Position numbers and translations under genes: made by a program. From NCBI RefSeq assembly GCF_044458865.1, contig NZ_JBITIH010000001.1:248001-312000 (forward strand): a DNA stretch of 64,000 nt, given 5' to 3'. The notes beneath the pieces were generated by a model that saw only the letters and a list, made by a program, of their open reading frames with translations, was not told the DNA's origin and made no database searches. This DNA comes from Micromonospora_G sp044458865 (GTDB lineage: Bacteria; Actinomycetota; Actinomycetes; Mycobacteriales; Micromonosporaceae). Positions 8,853 through 16,750 of the stretch are shown piece after piece. Every line of letters begins with the position of its first letter. The first letter of the stretch is position 1.

Positions 8853-10043
8853 TCACTCAACGACCGCCACCTCCTTCTGCCGGTCCTTGAGCTCGGCGGC
8901 ACGCCGCCGGTTCGGCCACAGACCCTGGGGCCGGAAAACCATCACGATGATCAGCAATGCCCCGAAGAACACGTAGCGCAGCGAGGTGGGGCTGATGTCG
9001 TACGCCTGGCCCGCGATGTTGACCGTCTCCGGCAGACCGAAGACGTCACCGACCGACCGTAGCCACTCCGGAATGTAGATCACCATGAACCCGCCGAGGA
9101 TCGCACCCGGGATACTGCCGGCGCCGCCGAGCAGCACCGCGGCCAGGACCAGGATGGAGTTCTCCAGCGAGAAGGTGGAGGAGTTGACGAAGTTCGCCTG
9201 CCCCGCCCACAGCGACCCGGAGAGGCCGCCGACCGCCGCGCCGATCGCGAACGCCCAGAGCTTGAACCGGAACGTGGGCACGCCCATCAACTCGGCCGCG
9301 TCCTCGTCCTCCCGGATCGCGACCCAGGCCCGACCCACCCGGCTCCGGGAGAGATTCCGGATCAGGAAGATCGCGATGATGATCACCGTGAGCAGCAGCC
9401 AGTAGTACGGCTTGAACGCGAGGCCGAAGATCGGAGTACCGTCCGACCACTTGCCCGGCGGGTGCGCCACCTGTGGGATACCCCGGTCGCCGTTGAGGAT
9501 CCAGTCCTGGTTCTTCGCGACGATCCGGATCATCTCGGCGAAGCCCAGCGTCACGATCGCCAGGTAGTCGCCGCGCAGCCGCAGCGTCGGCGCACCGAGC
9601 AGCACCCCGGAGAGCAACGACAGGGCGATCGCGATCGGCACCGTGACCAGCCAGGGCCACGGGCTCTCCAGCCAGTTGTACTCGGTGATGAGCTTGCTCT
9701 CCGGCGAGGTGAGCAGGGCCACCGTGTACGCCCCGACCGCGAAGAAGCCGAAGAAGCCGAGGTCGAGCAGACCGGCGTAACCGACCACCACGTTCAGCCC
9801 GAGCGACAGCAGCACGATCCAGGCGCAGTAGAAGAGCACCGCGGCCATGTCGTTGCTGGTGGTGTAGAGGGGAATCCACACCCCCGGGATGTTCAGGTAC
9901 TCGTAGAACGACTTGTTCGGCAGGATGTAGAGGAAGGCCACGAAGACCACGAGCCCCGCGATCCGGACCGGCTTCGGCAAAGTGTCGAACACGTGCCCGA
10001 CACGGCTGGTGGCCTCGCGCCACCGGGTTCGAAAGTCGGTCAT
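8853..10043 (-). CDS. livM: Branched-chain amino acid ABC transporter, permease LivM
   Basis: Inner-membrane permease subunit, 396 residues, with about ten hydrophobic segments. Family features include LNVVVGYAGLLDLGFFGFFAVGAYT, GAPTLRLRGDYLAIVTLGFAEMIRI and the ATPase-contact loop SRVGRAWVAIREDEDAAELMG. ATG 10043 overlaps the livH stop by 4 bp (ATGA), indicating translational coupling. Confidence 0.95.
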   Translation of the reverse strand: MTDFRTRWREATSRVGHVFDTLPKPVRIAGLVVFVAFLYILPNKSFYEYLNIPGVWIPLYTTSNDMAAVLFYCAWIVLLSLGLNVVVGYAGLLDLGFFGFFAVGAYTVALLTSPESKLITEYNWLESPWPWLVTVPIAIALSLLSGVLLGAPTLRLRGDYLAIVTLGFAEMIRIVAKNQDWILNGDRGIPQVAHPPGKWSDGTPIFGLAFKPYYWLLLTVIIIAIFLIRNLSRSRVGRAWVAIREDEDAAELMGVPTFRFKLWAFAIGAAVGGLSGSLWAGQANFVNSSTFSLENSILVLAAVLLGGAGSIPGAILGGFMVIYIPEWLRSVGDVFGLPETVNIAGQAYDISPTSLRYVFFGALLIIVMVFRPQGLWPNRRRAAELKDRQKEVAVVE

Positions 10044-10990
10044 GCCCGCGCCCTTCCCAACGACTCGCCGAGCAGACCGGTCGGCCGGAACATCAGCAGG
10101 GTGATCAACACGACGAAGGCGATCAGGTCACGCCACTGCGACCCGAAGACCGCCGAGCCGTAGTTCTCCACCAGTCCGAGCAGCACACCACCGATGGCGG
10201 CGCCCCGCAGGTTGCCGATGCCGCCGAGCACGGCAGCCGAGAACGCCTTGAGCCCGAGCAGGAAGCCGATGTTGTACCGGGTGTTGCCGCTCTTCATGTC
10301 ACTGAAGACCGCGGCCACGCCGGCCATCAGGCCACCCAGGACGAAGACCAGGCCGATGACCCGGCTCTTGTTGACACCCATCAACGCAGCGGTGTTCGCG
10401 TCCTGGGCCACCGCCCGGATGCCCCGGCCGAATCGGGTCTTGTTCACGAAGAAGTCCAGGCCGACCATCATGATGATGGCCACGCTCAGGGTGAGCAACT
10501 GGACCGGCGTGACGTGGAACCCGCCGATGCTGATGATCGGATCGGTCGGCAGCAGACGCGGTGCGCCGATCTGACGCCGCTGGGTCAGCGCACCCAGCAG
10601 TTCCATCAGGAAGTACGACGCGCCGATGGCGGTGATGAGGAAGGCCAGCGGTGGGGCGTTGCGCCGTCGCAGCGGACGGTAGGCCGTCACCTCAAGCAGG
10701 AGGGCGGTACTGCCGGAGAGCACAGCGGCCGTGGCTATCGCGAGCACGATCAGTAACATCGCCTTCACCACCGAGGGTGCGTCGCTGTTACTGTCCAGGC
10801 CGAAGAAGCCCCAGGTCCACACGGCGGCGAAGGTGCCGATCATGAAGACCTCGGAGTGCGCGAAGTTGATGAGGCGTAGAACGCCGTACACGAGCGTGTA
10901 GCCGAGCGCGATGAGCGCGTAGATCGCGCCCTGGACCAGCCCGGTCGTTGTCAGTTCCGGGAATCCCCGGAAGAGTTCTGCAAAGTCCAC
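10040..10990 (-). CDS. livH: Branched-chain amino acid ABC transporter, permease LivH
   Basis: Second permease, 316 residues. Conserved features are GLVQGAIYALIALGYTLVYGVLRLINFAHSEVFM-type membrane segments near the N-terminus (motif at about 17-50) and the RAVAQDANTAALMGVN coupling loop. GTG 10990 (VDFAELF) is chosen because GGAG lies 8 nt upstream; the frame stays open to 11140 but would cross the hairpin downstream of livK. Starts 112 bp after livK. Confidence 0.94.
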   Translation of the reverse strand: MDFAELFRGFPELTTTGLVQGAIYALIALGYTLVYGVLRLINFAHSEVFMIGTFAAVWTWGFFGLDSNSDAPSVVKAMLLIVLAIATAAVLSGSTALLLEVTAYRPLRRRNAPPLAFLITAIGASYFLMELLGALTQRRQIGAPRLLPTDPIISIGGFHVTPVQLLTLSVAIIMMVGLDFFVNKTRFGRGIRAVAQDANTAALMGVNKSRVIGLVFVLGGLMAGVAAVFSDMKSGNTRYNIGFLLGLKAFSAAVLGGIGNLRGAAIGGVLLGLVENYGSAVFGSQWRDLIAFVVLITLLMFRPTGLLGESLGRARA

Positions 10991-11017
10991 CAAAGCTCCG
11001 AGGGGTTGCGTGATACG

Positions 11018-11047
11018 GGTGTGGCCGGCAAGATTGCCGGCCACACC
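11018..11047 (-). terminator. Intercistronic hairpin between livK and livH
   Basis: Perfect 14-bp inverted repeat (GGTGTGGCCGGCAA and complement) with a GA spacer. It lies 55 bp after the livK stop and 27 bp before the livH start. Such hairpins after a binding-protein gene usually allow partial termination or protect the mRNA, giving more binding protein than permease. Confidence 0.65.
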
Positions 11048-11102
11048 AGCACTATTCGTATGTGTTACGCACCGATCCGGTCGCGCCTGGGGCCCGATCG
11101 GA

Positions 11103-12269
11103 TCAGCCCTTCGGGACCTCCTGATCCGGCGCCCAGGCACCGTTGGTGGCCTTGAACGCCCAGACCTTGACCTGAGCCGGGTCCAGCTCGCCGTTCGCCT
11201 CCCACTTGTAGGTCACGCCAGAGGCGGCGCCGGCCTTGTTGTAGGTGCCGAGGTAGGCCTGGATGTCGGCGCGGGTGGTCTTGCCGGCCTTGATCGCCTC
11301 AAGGTAGATGTTGGCGAGGTCGTACGACACGTCGGCGTACACACCCGGGTCGACGTTGTACTTAGCCTTGAAGTCGGTCACGAAGGTGCCCTTGGCCGCG
11401 GTGGCCGGGCCACACGGGCAGGTGGAGATGGTGCCCTCGACGTCCTTCTGGCCGGTCACCGACAGCATGTTCGCGTCGTTGATGCCGTCGCCGCCGATGA
11501 ACGTACCGGTCCAGCCGTTGGCGCGGAGCTGCTTGAGGAACGGCGCCGCCTCCTCGGTGTAACCCGCGTAGAACAGCACGGTGGCGCCACTGGTCTTGAC
11601 GCTGGAGATCTGCGCGCCGAACTCCTGCGCGTTGTCGACCACCTTGTCGGTCTTGACGACCAGCGGGCCGAGCACCTTCTTCGCCTCGTCGGCGAGACCG
11701 GCGCCGTACGCGGACTGGTCGTCGATGACGAAGACCTTCTCCGCCTTGATCACGGACTTGATGTAGTTGGCGATCGCCGGACCCTGCGAGAAGTCGTTAC
11801 CCACGCCACGGTGGAAGACCTTCCAGCCCTTGGTGCTCAGGCTCGGACGGGTGGCCGACGGGGTGATGCTCGGCAGGGTGGCCTGCTCGAAGATGGGCAG
11901 CGCGACCTCGGACTCACCCGAGAACGCCGGCCCGACCATTCCCACGATCTTCGTGTCGGAAGCCGCGCTGGTGGCGAGACCGCCGGCCAGGTCGGCCTTA
12001 CCCTGCGAGTCGAACGGGGCCACCGTTACCTGGCAGTCCGCGTTCGCCTTGTTGTACTGCTCGACAGCAAGGTCGACACCCTGCTTCATCGGCGTCACCA
12101 GACCGGCGTCCGCACCGGAGAGCGCACCGAAGAAACCGATCTTGAGGTCGCACGCCTGGCTCCCGGAGCCGGTGCCCGAACCCTCGTCCTGCTTGCACGC
12201 GGTAGCGCCACCAACTAGCAGCGCCGCCATGGCGACACCGCCGAGGACGCGTACGAAGTTTTGCCTCAA
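11103..12269 (-). CDS. livK: Branched-chain amino acid ABC transporter, substrate-binding lipoprotein
   Basis: Extracytoplasmic binding protein, 388 residues, anchored as a lipoprotein. The N-terminus has basic residues, a hydrophobic core and the lipobox LVGGATAC, with the modified Cys followed by KQDEGSGTGSGS. The body is a type I periplasmic-binding fold of the LivK class (KIGFFGALSGADAGLVTPMKQGVDLAVEQ, then VGPAFSGESEVALPIFE). TTG 12269 is chosen because GGAGGAGGGG lies about 9 nt upstream and the signal sequence begins right after it. First gene of the liv operon. Confidence 0.93.
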   Translation of the reverse strand: MRQNFVRVLGGVAMAALLVGGATACKQDEGSGTGSGSQACDLKIGFFGALSGADAGLVTPMKQGVDLAVEQYNKANADCQVTVAPFDSQGKADLAGGLATSAASDTKIVGMVGPAFSGESEVALPIFEQATLPSITPSATRPSLSTKGWKVFHRGVGNDFSQGPAIANYIKSVIKAEKVFVIDDQSAYGAGLADEAKKVLGPLVVKTDKVVDNAQEFGAQISSVKTSGATVLFYAGYTEEAAPFLKQLRANGWTGTFIGGDGINDANMLSVTGQKDVEGTISTCPCGPATAAKGTFVTDFKAKYNVDPGVYADVSYDLANIYLEAIKAGKTTRADIQAYLGTYNKAGAASGVTYKWEANGELDPAQVKVWAFKATNGAWAPDQEVPKG

Positions 12270-12479
12270 GGCTGAAACCCCTCCTCCATCCACGAGTCCG
12301 GTGCCACGGGCAGATGAGCCACGACAGCCCCGAACGAGACCGTTCACCCGGTCTGGCGGGGGACGTTATCCCACCAGCCAGACATGCCGGTAGGTCTAGC
12401 TGCCCGCTTTCACTCAACCGTTACGTAGCGTGGCAAGGTTTGCGCTCTGTTGTTATAGATGCGAGGTTCACCAGAAAGA

Positions 12480-13697
12480 TCAGAATGTCGATGAAAGCAC
12501 TGCCTGCCAGGCACGGGACTCTCGGCCGTCATCGGTAACCATCACTACCTGCCCGGACGTCGCGGCGATCGATGCCGCCGTCTCGCCGCCCGCCGGCACG
12601 GCAACCGGCAGCGCCACCGGAGACCACCGTTCGGCGGTCGCGTCCGACGTCCACAGTCGGTGACCCTCCGCTGCGACCGTGGCCGCGAGAACCCGGTCGT
12701 CGTACGTCGCCACCGCCTCCACCCCGGCGATCATTCCGGCATCCGCGACGCCGAATCCGGCGGCGGCCCGCCAACCGTCACCGGCCGCCGCCCCGCCACG
12801 AACCGCCGGCCCACCCCCGGCCGTCGGGTCCGCCAGGCGCCAGGCGCCGAACGTGGTGCCCCGCGCTCCCAGCGCCAGCACCGCGTCACCCACCCGCACC
12901 AGCCGGTGGACTGCCTCGTCGGAACCGGTGGCGGGCAGGGGAATCCGGTTCCAGGTCGACCCGTCGGGCGACCACCAGACGAACGGATCGTGGTCCGCTC
13001 GCCCGGGCGCCCGTCCACTGCCACCCACCAGCCAGCCGTCGTCGACCGCGAGCGCGTCCGTCGCGGAGGTGCGCAGCTCGACGTCGCTGGCCAGTCGGGG
13101 TGCGTTCTCGACAAGTTGGAAGTCGGCGGCATCCGGCGACCGCCAGACCGCGGCTCCACTCTCCCGTCCACCGGCGATCAGCCACCCGTCCGGTCCGCCG
13201 GCGACCCGGCTGACGTTGACCGCGGCCGGCCCTCCGTACAGTTCGAACGCGGCCGACACCTCGACCAGCGCGCCATCCGGCAGTTGCCGCCAGGTCCGCA
13301 CCCTCGGGTTGCCGTGCGCGCCACCGGCCTTGGCGCCGATCACCGCGATCCGGCCCTGCCGGCAGCCGACCGCGTAGAGGATGGCCCGCTCGCCGTAGTA
13401 GCTGTTCGGCACGAGCCGTACGGCGTCCCAGTTCCGGGCGTCGGCGCTCGTCCAGGCGGCAGGTCGGGTGGCGCCGTCGACTCCGCCGATCGCGCCGACG
13501 AGATACCAGCGGCCGGCGCAGGTGACCGCGTCCCGGAGCATCGGCCGACCGTCCGGTCCGGCTGGCATCGGCAGCGTCACCACCCGCCAGTCCGGCCGAA
13601 TCTGCTGCTGCCCCCGGTCGGCGGCGGGGCGCTCGCACCCGGCGATCAGCAGGGCCGACGCGACGAGCCCCGCGACGAACCGCCGGCCGGTGAGCAT
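12480..13697 (-). CDS. Predicted beta-propeller lipoprotein of unknown function
   Basis: A 405-residue exported protein. Residues 1-21 form a lipoprotein signal ending in LLIAGC. The rest contains repeated W-S-P/A-D-G-x-x-W-like motifs (AAWTSADARNWDAV, AVWRSPDAADFQLV, WWSPDGSTWNRIPL, LWTSDATAERWSPV) spaced like propeller blades of the sialidase/BNR type, but no catalytic residues were recognised. It may bind a ligand or scaffold at the cell surface. ATG 13697 lies 6 nt after the minus-strand hexamer TAGGAT, suggesting a leaderless mRNA. It is separate from the liv operon (210 bp gap). Confidence 0.7.
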   Translation of the reverse strand: MLTGRRFVAGLVASALLIAGCERPAADRGQQQIRPDWRVVTLPMPAGPDGRPMLRDAVTCAGRWYLVGAIGGVDGATRPAAWTSADARNWDAVRLVPNSYYGERAILYAVGCRQGRIAVIGAKAGGAHGNPRVRTWRQLPDGALVEVSAAFELYGGPAAVNVSRVAGGPDGWLIAGGRESGAAVWRSPDAADFQLVENAPRLASDVELRTSATDALAVDDGWLVGGSGRAPGRADHDPFVWWSPDGSTWNRIPLPATGSDEAVHRLVRVGDAVLALGARGTTFGAWRLADPTAGGGPAVRGGAAAGDGWRAAAGFGVADAGMIAGVEAVATYDDRVLAATVAAEGHRLWTSDATAERWSPVALPVAVPAGGETAASIAATSGQVVMVTDDGRESRAWQAVLSSTF

Positions 13698-13703
13698 GTG
13701 CCG

Positions 13704-13709
13704 ATCCTA
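13704..13709 (-). promoter_or_regulatory. -10 hexamer of a leaderless promoter (propeller lipoprotein)
   Basis: Minus strand TAGGAT, 6 nt, then ATG at 13697. Confidence 0.5.
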
Positions 13710-13730
13710 GGGGCGATCCACAGACGACGA

Positions 13731-13760
13731 AGGGGGCCAATTCTCCGCCACTGGCCCCCT
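13731..13760 (-). terminator. Hairpin downstream of the ANTAR regulator
   Basis: Stem AGGGGGCCA / TGGCCCCCT with a 12-nt loop, 26 bp past the stop of the response regulator gene. Likely terminator without a U-tract. Confidence 0.55.
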
Positions 13761-13786
13761 CGTTCCGCCGGCCCCGCGACTCAGGT

Positions 13787-14404
13787 TCAGCTCGCCTCGG
13801 TCGGCTCCGCGCCGGTCCCCTCGGCCAGGATCCGCTCGGCCACCTCGCGCATGGTCATCCGGTGGTCCATCGCGGTGCGTTGAATCCACTTGAAAGCCTG
13901 CGGCTCGGTCATGCCGTACGTCGTCATCAGCGCGCCCTTGGCCCGCTCCACGGTCTTGCGGATCTCCAGGCGGTCGGTCAGCCCGGCCACCTCGGACTCG
14001 AGTGCGGCGATCTCCGAGTACCGGGACAGGGCGATCTCGATCGCCGGGACCAGGTCGCTCTTCTGGAACGGCTTCACCAGATAGGCCATCGCGCCTGCCG
14101 CCCGCGCCCGCTCGACCAGGTCGCGCTGGCTGAACGCGGTGAGGATGACCACCGGGGCGATCCGGCCGCCGGCGATCCGCTCGGCCGCCGCCAACCCATC
14201 CATGATGGGCATCTTGATGTCGAGGATGACGAGGTCGGGCTTGAGTTCCTCGGCCAGGCGCACCGCGGTCTCCCCGTCGCCCGCCTCCCCCACCACGTCG
14301 TAGCCCTCTTCGACCAGCATCTCGGCGAGATCCAGCCGGATGAGCGCCTCATCCTCGGCGATCAGCACCCGCCTACGCTCGATACCCGCCTGCGTGTCGG
14401 CCAC
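13787..14404 (-). CDS. pdtaR: ANTAR-domain response regulator (PdtaR type)
   Basis: A 205-residue two-component response regulator that acts on RNA. The receiver domain (about 12-125) has acidic residues AEDEA, the phospho-acceptor in VILDIKMP (about D62), the Thr/Ser position in VILTAF and the Lys in YLVKPF. A coiled linker leads to the ANTAR domain (about 145-200: RKTVERAKGALMTTYGMTEPQAFKWIQRTAMD), which in this family binds tandem hairpins to antiterminate transcription. GTG 14404 is preceded by AGAGG. No histidine kinase is adjacent, as is usual for this orphan regulator. Confidence 0.93.
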   Translation of the reverse strand: MADTQAGIERRRVLIAEDEALIRLDLAEMLVEEGYDVVGEAGDGETAVRLAEELKPDLVILDIKMPIMDGLAAAERIAGGRIAPVVILTAFSQRDLVERARAAGAMAYLVKPFQKSDLVPAIEIALSRYSEIAALESEVAGLTDRLEIRKTVERAKGALMTTYGMTEPQAFKWIQRTAMDHRMTMREVAERILAEGTGAEPTEAS

Positions 14405-14473
14405 GAACCTCTACCCCCAGCGCTCTTCTTCGACACCCGCCCGGCCGGGTGTCGCCGTCATCAGCGTAGTGGG

Positions 14474-14479
14474 TACCCT
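14474..14479 (+). promoter_or_regulatory. Possible -10 element for the tRNA gene
   Basis: TACCCT (TANNNT form) lies 32 bp before the 5' end of the tRNA. No clear -35 was found. Confidence 0.3.
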
Positions 14480-14511
14480 AGACCCGGCCTACTCATCAGG
14501 TCCGTGGTTGC

Positions 14512-14585
14512 GTCCCCGTATTCCAACCGGTAGAGAAACGGAGCTCAAACCTCCGACAGTGTGGGTTCGAATCCCACCGGGGGCA
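14512..14585 (+). tRNA. tRNA with CAA anticodon (Leu by codon) but class I shape
   Basis: Cloverleaf folded by eye. The acceptor GTCCCCG pairs with CGGGGGC (one G-U) and the discriminator is A. The anticodon stem CGGAG/CTCCG has a 7-nt loop CTCAAAC with anticodon CAA at 14546-14548. The T-arm is GTGGG-TTCGAAT-CCCAC. The variable loop is only 5 nt, whereas leucine tRNAs normally have a long variable arm. The D-stem is weak (three pairs and a C-A mismatch) though G18-G19 and A14 are kept. CCA is not encoded. It could be an unusual functional tRNA or a degenerate one. Confidence 0.75.
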
Positions 14586-14670
14586 CGTCAAGGAACTGCC
14601 AACGCTTAGCGTGTTCGAACGACCACTCCCCGCAAGGAGTGTCGCGCGAATCCGGCACCACCAGCAGCGA

Positions 14671-14705
14671 AAGGCGCCACCTGGATTGCCAGGCGGCGCC
14701 TTTTT
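14671..14705 (+). terminator. Rho-independent terminator after the tRNA
   Basis: GGCGCC-rich 13-bp stem with an ATTG loop (AAGGCGCCACCTGG / CCAGGCGGCGCCT, one mismatch) followed by TTTTT. This is the clearest classical terminator in the window. Confidence 0.85.
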
Positions 14706-14808
14706 GATGTTGATTCAGGTATCTTGTCCGGAATCCGACACGCTCACGCGATCCGCCGCATCTCCCCGGCTGGGCCGCGCGTACCGGCGGAGGCCGACCC
14801 CTGGCTGC

Positions 14809-14814
14809 TAGAGT
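14809..14814 (+). promoter_or_regulatory. -10 hexamer for the ABC-F leader transcript
   Basis: TAGAGT, which would start a transcript near 14820, about 200 nt before the ABC-F start codon. No -35 consensus is evident. Confidence 0.45.
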
Positions 14815-14867
14815 GGCTGCCGATTCATCGGGTACATGCAAGCGATCGGGAACAAAGGGGACCAGAC

Positions 14868-14897
14868 ATGGCGGGTGACGTCGACATCTCCGGGTAG
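14868..14897 (+). CDS. Putative leader peptide MAGDVDISG upstream of the ABC-F gene
   Basis: Nine-codon open frame (ATG to TAG) with the strongest ribosome binding site in the area: AAAGGGGA ends 6 nt before the ATG. It lies in the 5' leader of the ABC-F gene, 125 bp before that start. Just downstream (14910-14946) the leader can fold into a hairpin with GGCCA/TGGCC outer and TGCG/CGCA inner pairs. Short upstream frames plus hairpins control many antibiotic-resistance ABC-F genes by ribosome stalling. The same mechanism here is inference. Confidence 0.5.
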   Translation: MAGDVDISG

Positions 14898-15022
14898 AAC
14901 CGGACATGTTCGGCCATCTGCGGCGCGTACGGCGCAGCCGCGGTGGCCATGGCGTCGTTCCCTCCCTCTGTTTCCCGCCGGGCGGCCCTGCCGCACGCCC
15001 GCATCACACCCAAGGGCTTCGC

Positions 15023-16660
15023 ATGTCCGATTCGTTCATCGTCTGCTCGAACCTCTCCTTCTCCTGGCCGGACGACACACCGGTCTTCCAGGATCTCTCC
15101 TTCACCGTCGGCGCCGGCCGCACCGGGCTCGTCGCACCGAACGGCGCCGGCAAGAGCACGCTGCTCAAGTTGGTCGCCGGCGAGCTGAAACCCACCGCCG
15201 GAAGCATCTCCGTCAACGGGGTCCTCGGATACCTGCCCCAGACCCTGCCCCTGGTCGGTGACCTGACCGTGGCCGAGGTGCTGGGCATCGCCCCGGTGCT
15301 CCGGGCCCTGAACGCGATCGAGTCCGGGGACGCGAGCGAGGAACACTTCACCACGATCGGCAACGACTGGGACATCGAGGAACGTACCAGCGCGCAGCTC
15401 GACCGGCTCGGACTCGGTGACGTTCCACTCACCCGACACCTACACACCCTCAGCGGCGGCCAGGTGATCTCCCTCGGCCTGGCGGCACAACTGCTGAAGC
15501 AGCCCGACGTCCTGCTGCTCGACGAGCCCAGCAACAACCTCGACCTCGACGCGCGACACAAGCTCTACGACGTGATCGAGGGCTGGAACGGCTGCCTGCT
15601 GCTGGTCAGCCACGACCGCGCGCTGCTCGACCGGATGGACCGGATCGCCGAACTCGACCAGGGCGAACTCCGCCTCCACGGCGGGAACTTCACCGAGTAC
15701 GAGGAGACGCGGGAGGCCATGCGGGAGGTCGCCGAGAAGAACGTGCGCAACGCCGAACAGGAGGTCAAGCGGGAGAAGCGAGAATTGCAGCAGGCACGTG
15801 AGCGCGCCGAGCGCCGGGCCAGCAACGCCTCCCGGAACCTGAAGAACGCCGGTCTGCCGAAAATCTTCGCCGGGACGATGAAGCGGGGCGCCCAGGAGTC
15901 GGCAGGCAAGGCGAGCCAGACACACGCCGCGCGGGTCAGCGACGCGAAGGCCCGGCTCGACGAGGCGGGCCGCGCCCTACGCGACGAGCAGAAGATCTCT
16001 TTGGAACTGCCCGGGACCAAGGTCCCCTCCGGACGCACCCTCCTGCACGGCGAACGGATGCAGGTCCGGTACGGCGAGCGGGCCCTCTTCGCCGCCACGG
16101 GTGCCGACCTGATCATCCGGGGGCCGGAGCGGATCGCGCTTACCGGCCCCAACGGCGCCGGTAAGTCCACCCTGCTGCGCCTGGTCAACGGCGATCTGGA
16201 ACCGTCCGGTGGCGAGATCAAACGGGCCGAGGGCCGGGTCGCGTACCTGTCCCAACGGCTGGACCTGCTGGACCTCGACCGGACCGTGATGGAGAACCTG
16301 GCCGCGTTCGCGCCCACGATGCCGGAGGCGCAGCGGATGAATCTGCTCGCCCGCTTCCTGTTCCGGGGCTCCCGGATCCACCTGCCGGTCGGGGCGCTCT
16401 CCGGCGGCGAACGGCTGCGCGCCACCCTGGCCTGTGTCCTGTTCGCCGAACCGGCGCCCCAGTTGTTGCTGCTCGACGAACCGACGAACAATCTCGACCT
16501 GGTCAGCGTCGGTCAACTGGAGAGCGCGCTCGACGCCTACGAGGGCGCGTTCGTGGTGGTCAGCCACGACGAACGGTTCCTCGCGGAGATCCGGGTGCAA
16601 CGGTGGCTCCGGCTCGACGACGGGGCACTGCTGGAGACCGGGCCGCCCGAGAGCGCCTGA
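15023..16660 (+). CDS. ABC-F family ATPase (ribosome protection or translation factor)
   Basis: Soluble protein of 545 residues with two ABC cassettes and no membrane segments, the ABC-F layout. Cassette 1 has Walker A APNGAGKST (about 38-46), signature LSGGQ and Walker B VLLLDEPSNNLD. A charged helical linker (about 230-340: EVKREKRELQQARERAERRA) is the P-site tRNA-interaction motif region. Cassette 2 has GPNGAGKST (about 375), LSGGERLRATLA and LLLLDEPTNNLD. Family members eject antibiotics from the ribosome or tune elongation; which applies cannot be told here. The leader peptide upstream favours an inducible resistance role. ATG 15023 (MSDSFIVCSNLSF) has a weak AAGGG ribosome site. Confidence 0.88.
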   Translation: MSDSFIVCSNLSFSWPDDTPVFQDLSFTVGAGRTGLVAPNGAGKSTLLKLVAGELKPTAGSISVNGVLGYLPQTLPLVGDLTVAEVLGIAPVLRALNAIESGDASEEHFTTIGNDWDIEERTSAQLDRLGLGDVPLTRHLHTLSGGQVISLGLAAQLLKQPDVLLLDEPSNNLDLDARHKLYDVIEGWNGCLLLVSHDRALLDRMDRIAELDQGELRLHGGNFTEYEETREAMREVAEKNVRNAEQEVKREKRELQQARERAERRASNASRNLKNAGLPKIFAGTMKRGAQESAGKASQTHAARVSDAKARLDEAGRALRDEQKISLELPGTKVPSGRTLLHGERMQVRYGERALFAATGADLIIRGPERIALTGPNGAGKSTLLRLVNGDLEPSGGEIKRAEGRVAYLSQRLDLLDLDRTVMENLAAFAPTMPEAQRMNLLARFLFRGSRIHLPVGALSGGERLRATLACVLFAEPAPQLLLLDEPTNNLDLVSVGQLESALDAYEGAFVVVSHDERFLAEIRVQRWLRLDDGALLETGPPESA

Positions 16661-16663
16661 GCC

Positions 16664-16706
16664 GCCGTACGGGAGGGCCTGGACGCATCCGGCCCTCCCG
16701 TACGGC
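16664..16706. terminator. Bidirectional terminator between convergent genes
   Basis: Perfect 16-bp inverted repeat (GCCGTACGGGAGGGCC and complement) with an 11-nt loop, placed between the ABC-F stop and the convergent methyltransferase stop. Confidence 0.75.
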
Positions 16707-16750
16707 ACCCTGTTCCCCGTACGCGGCACAGGCCCGGCCGGGGGCGGAGG

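Noticed and set aside
14586..14670. Integrative element attachment site next to the tRNA
   Set aside because: No integrase gene and no repeat of the tRNA 3' end was found nearby.
14611..14811. Small plus-strand frame after the tRNA
   Set aside because: It crosses the rho-independent terminator at 14671-14705 and has no similarity or ribosome site.
14545..14907. 120-codon minus-strand frame over the tRNA
   Set aside because: Antisense to a well-formed tRNA gene and a terminator, with no recognisable domain.
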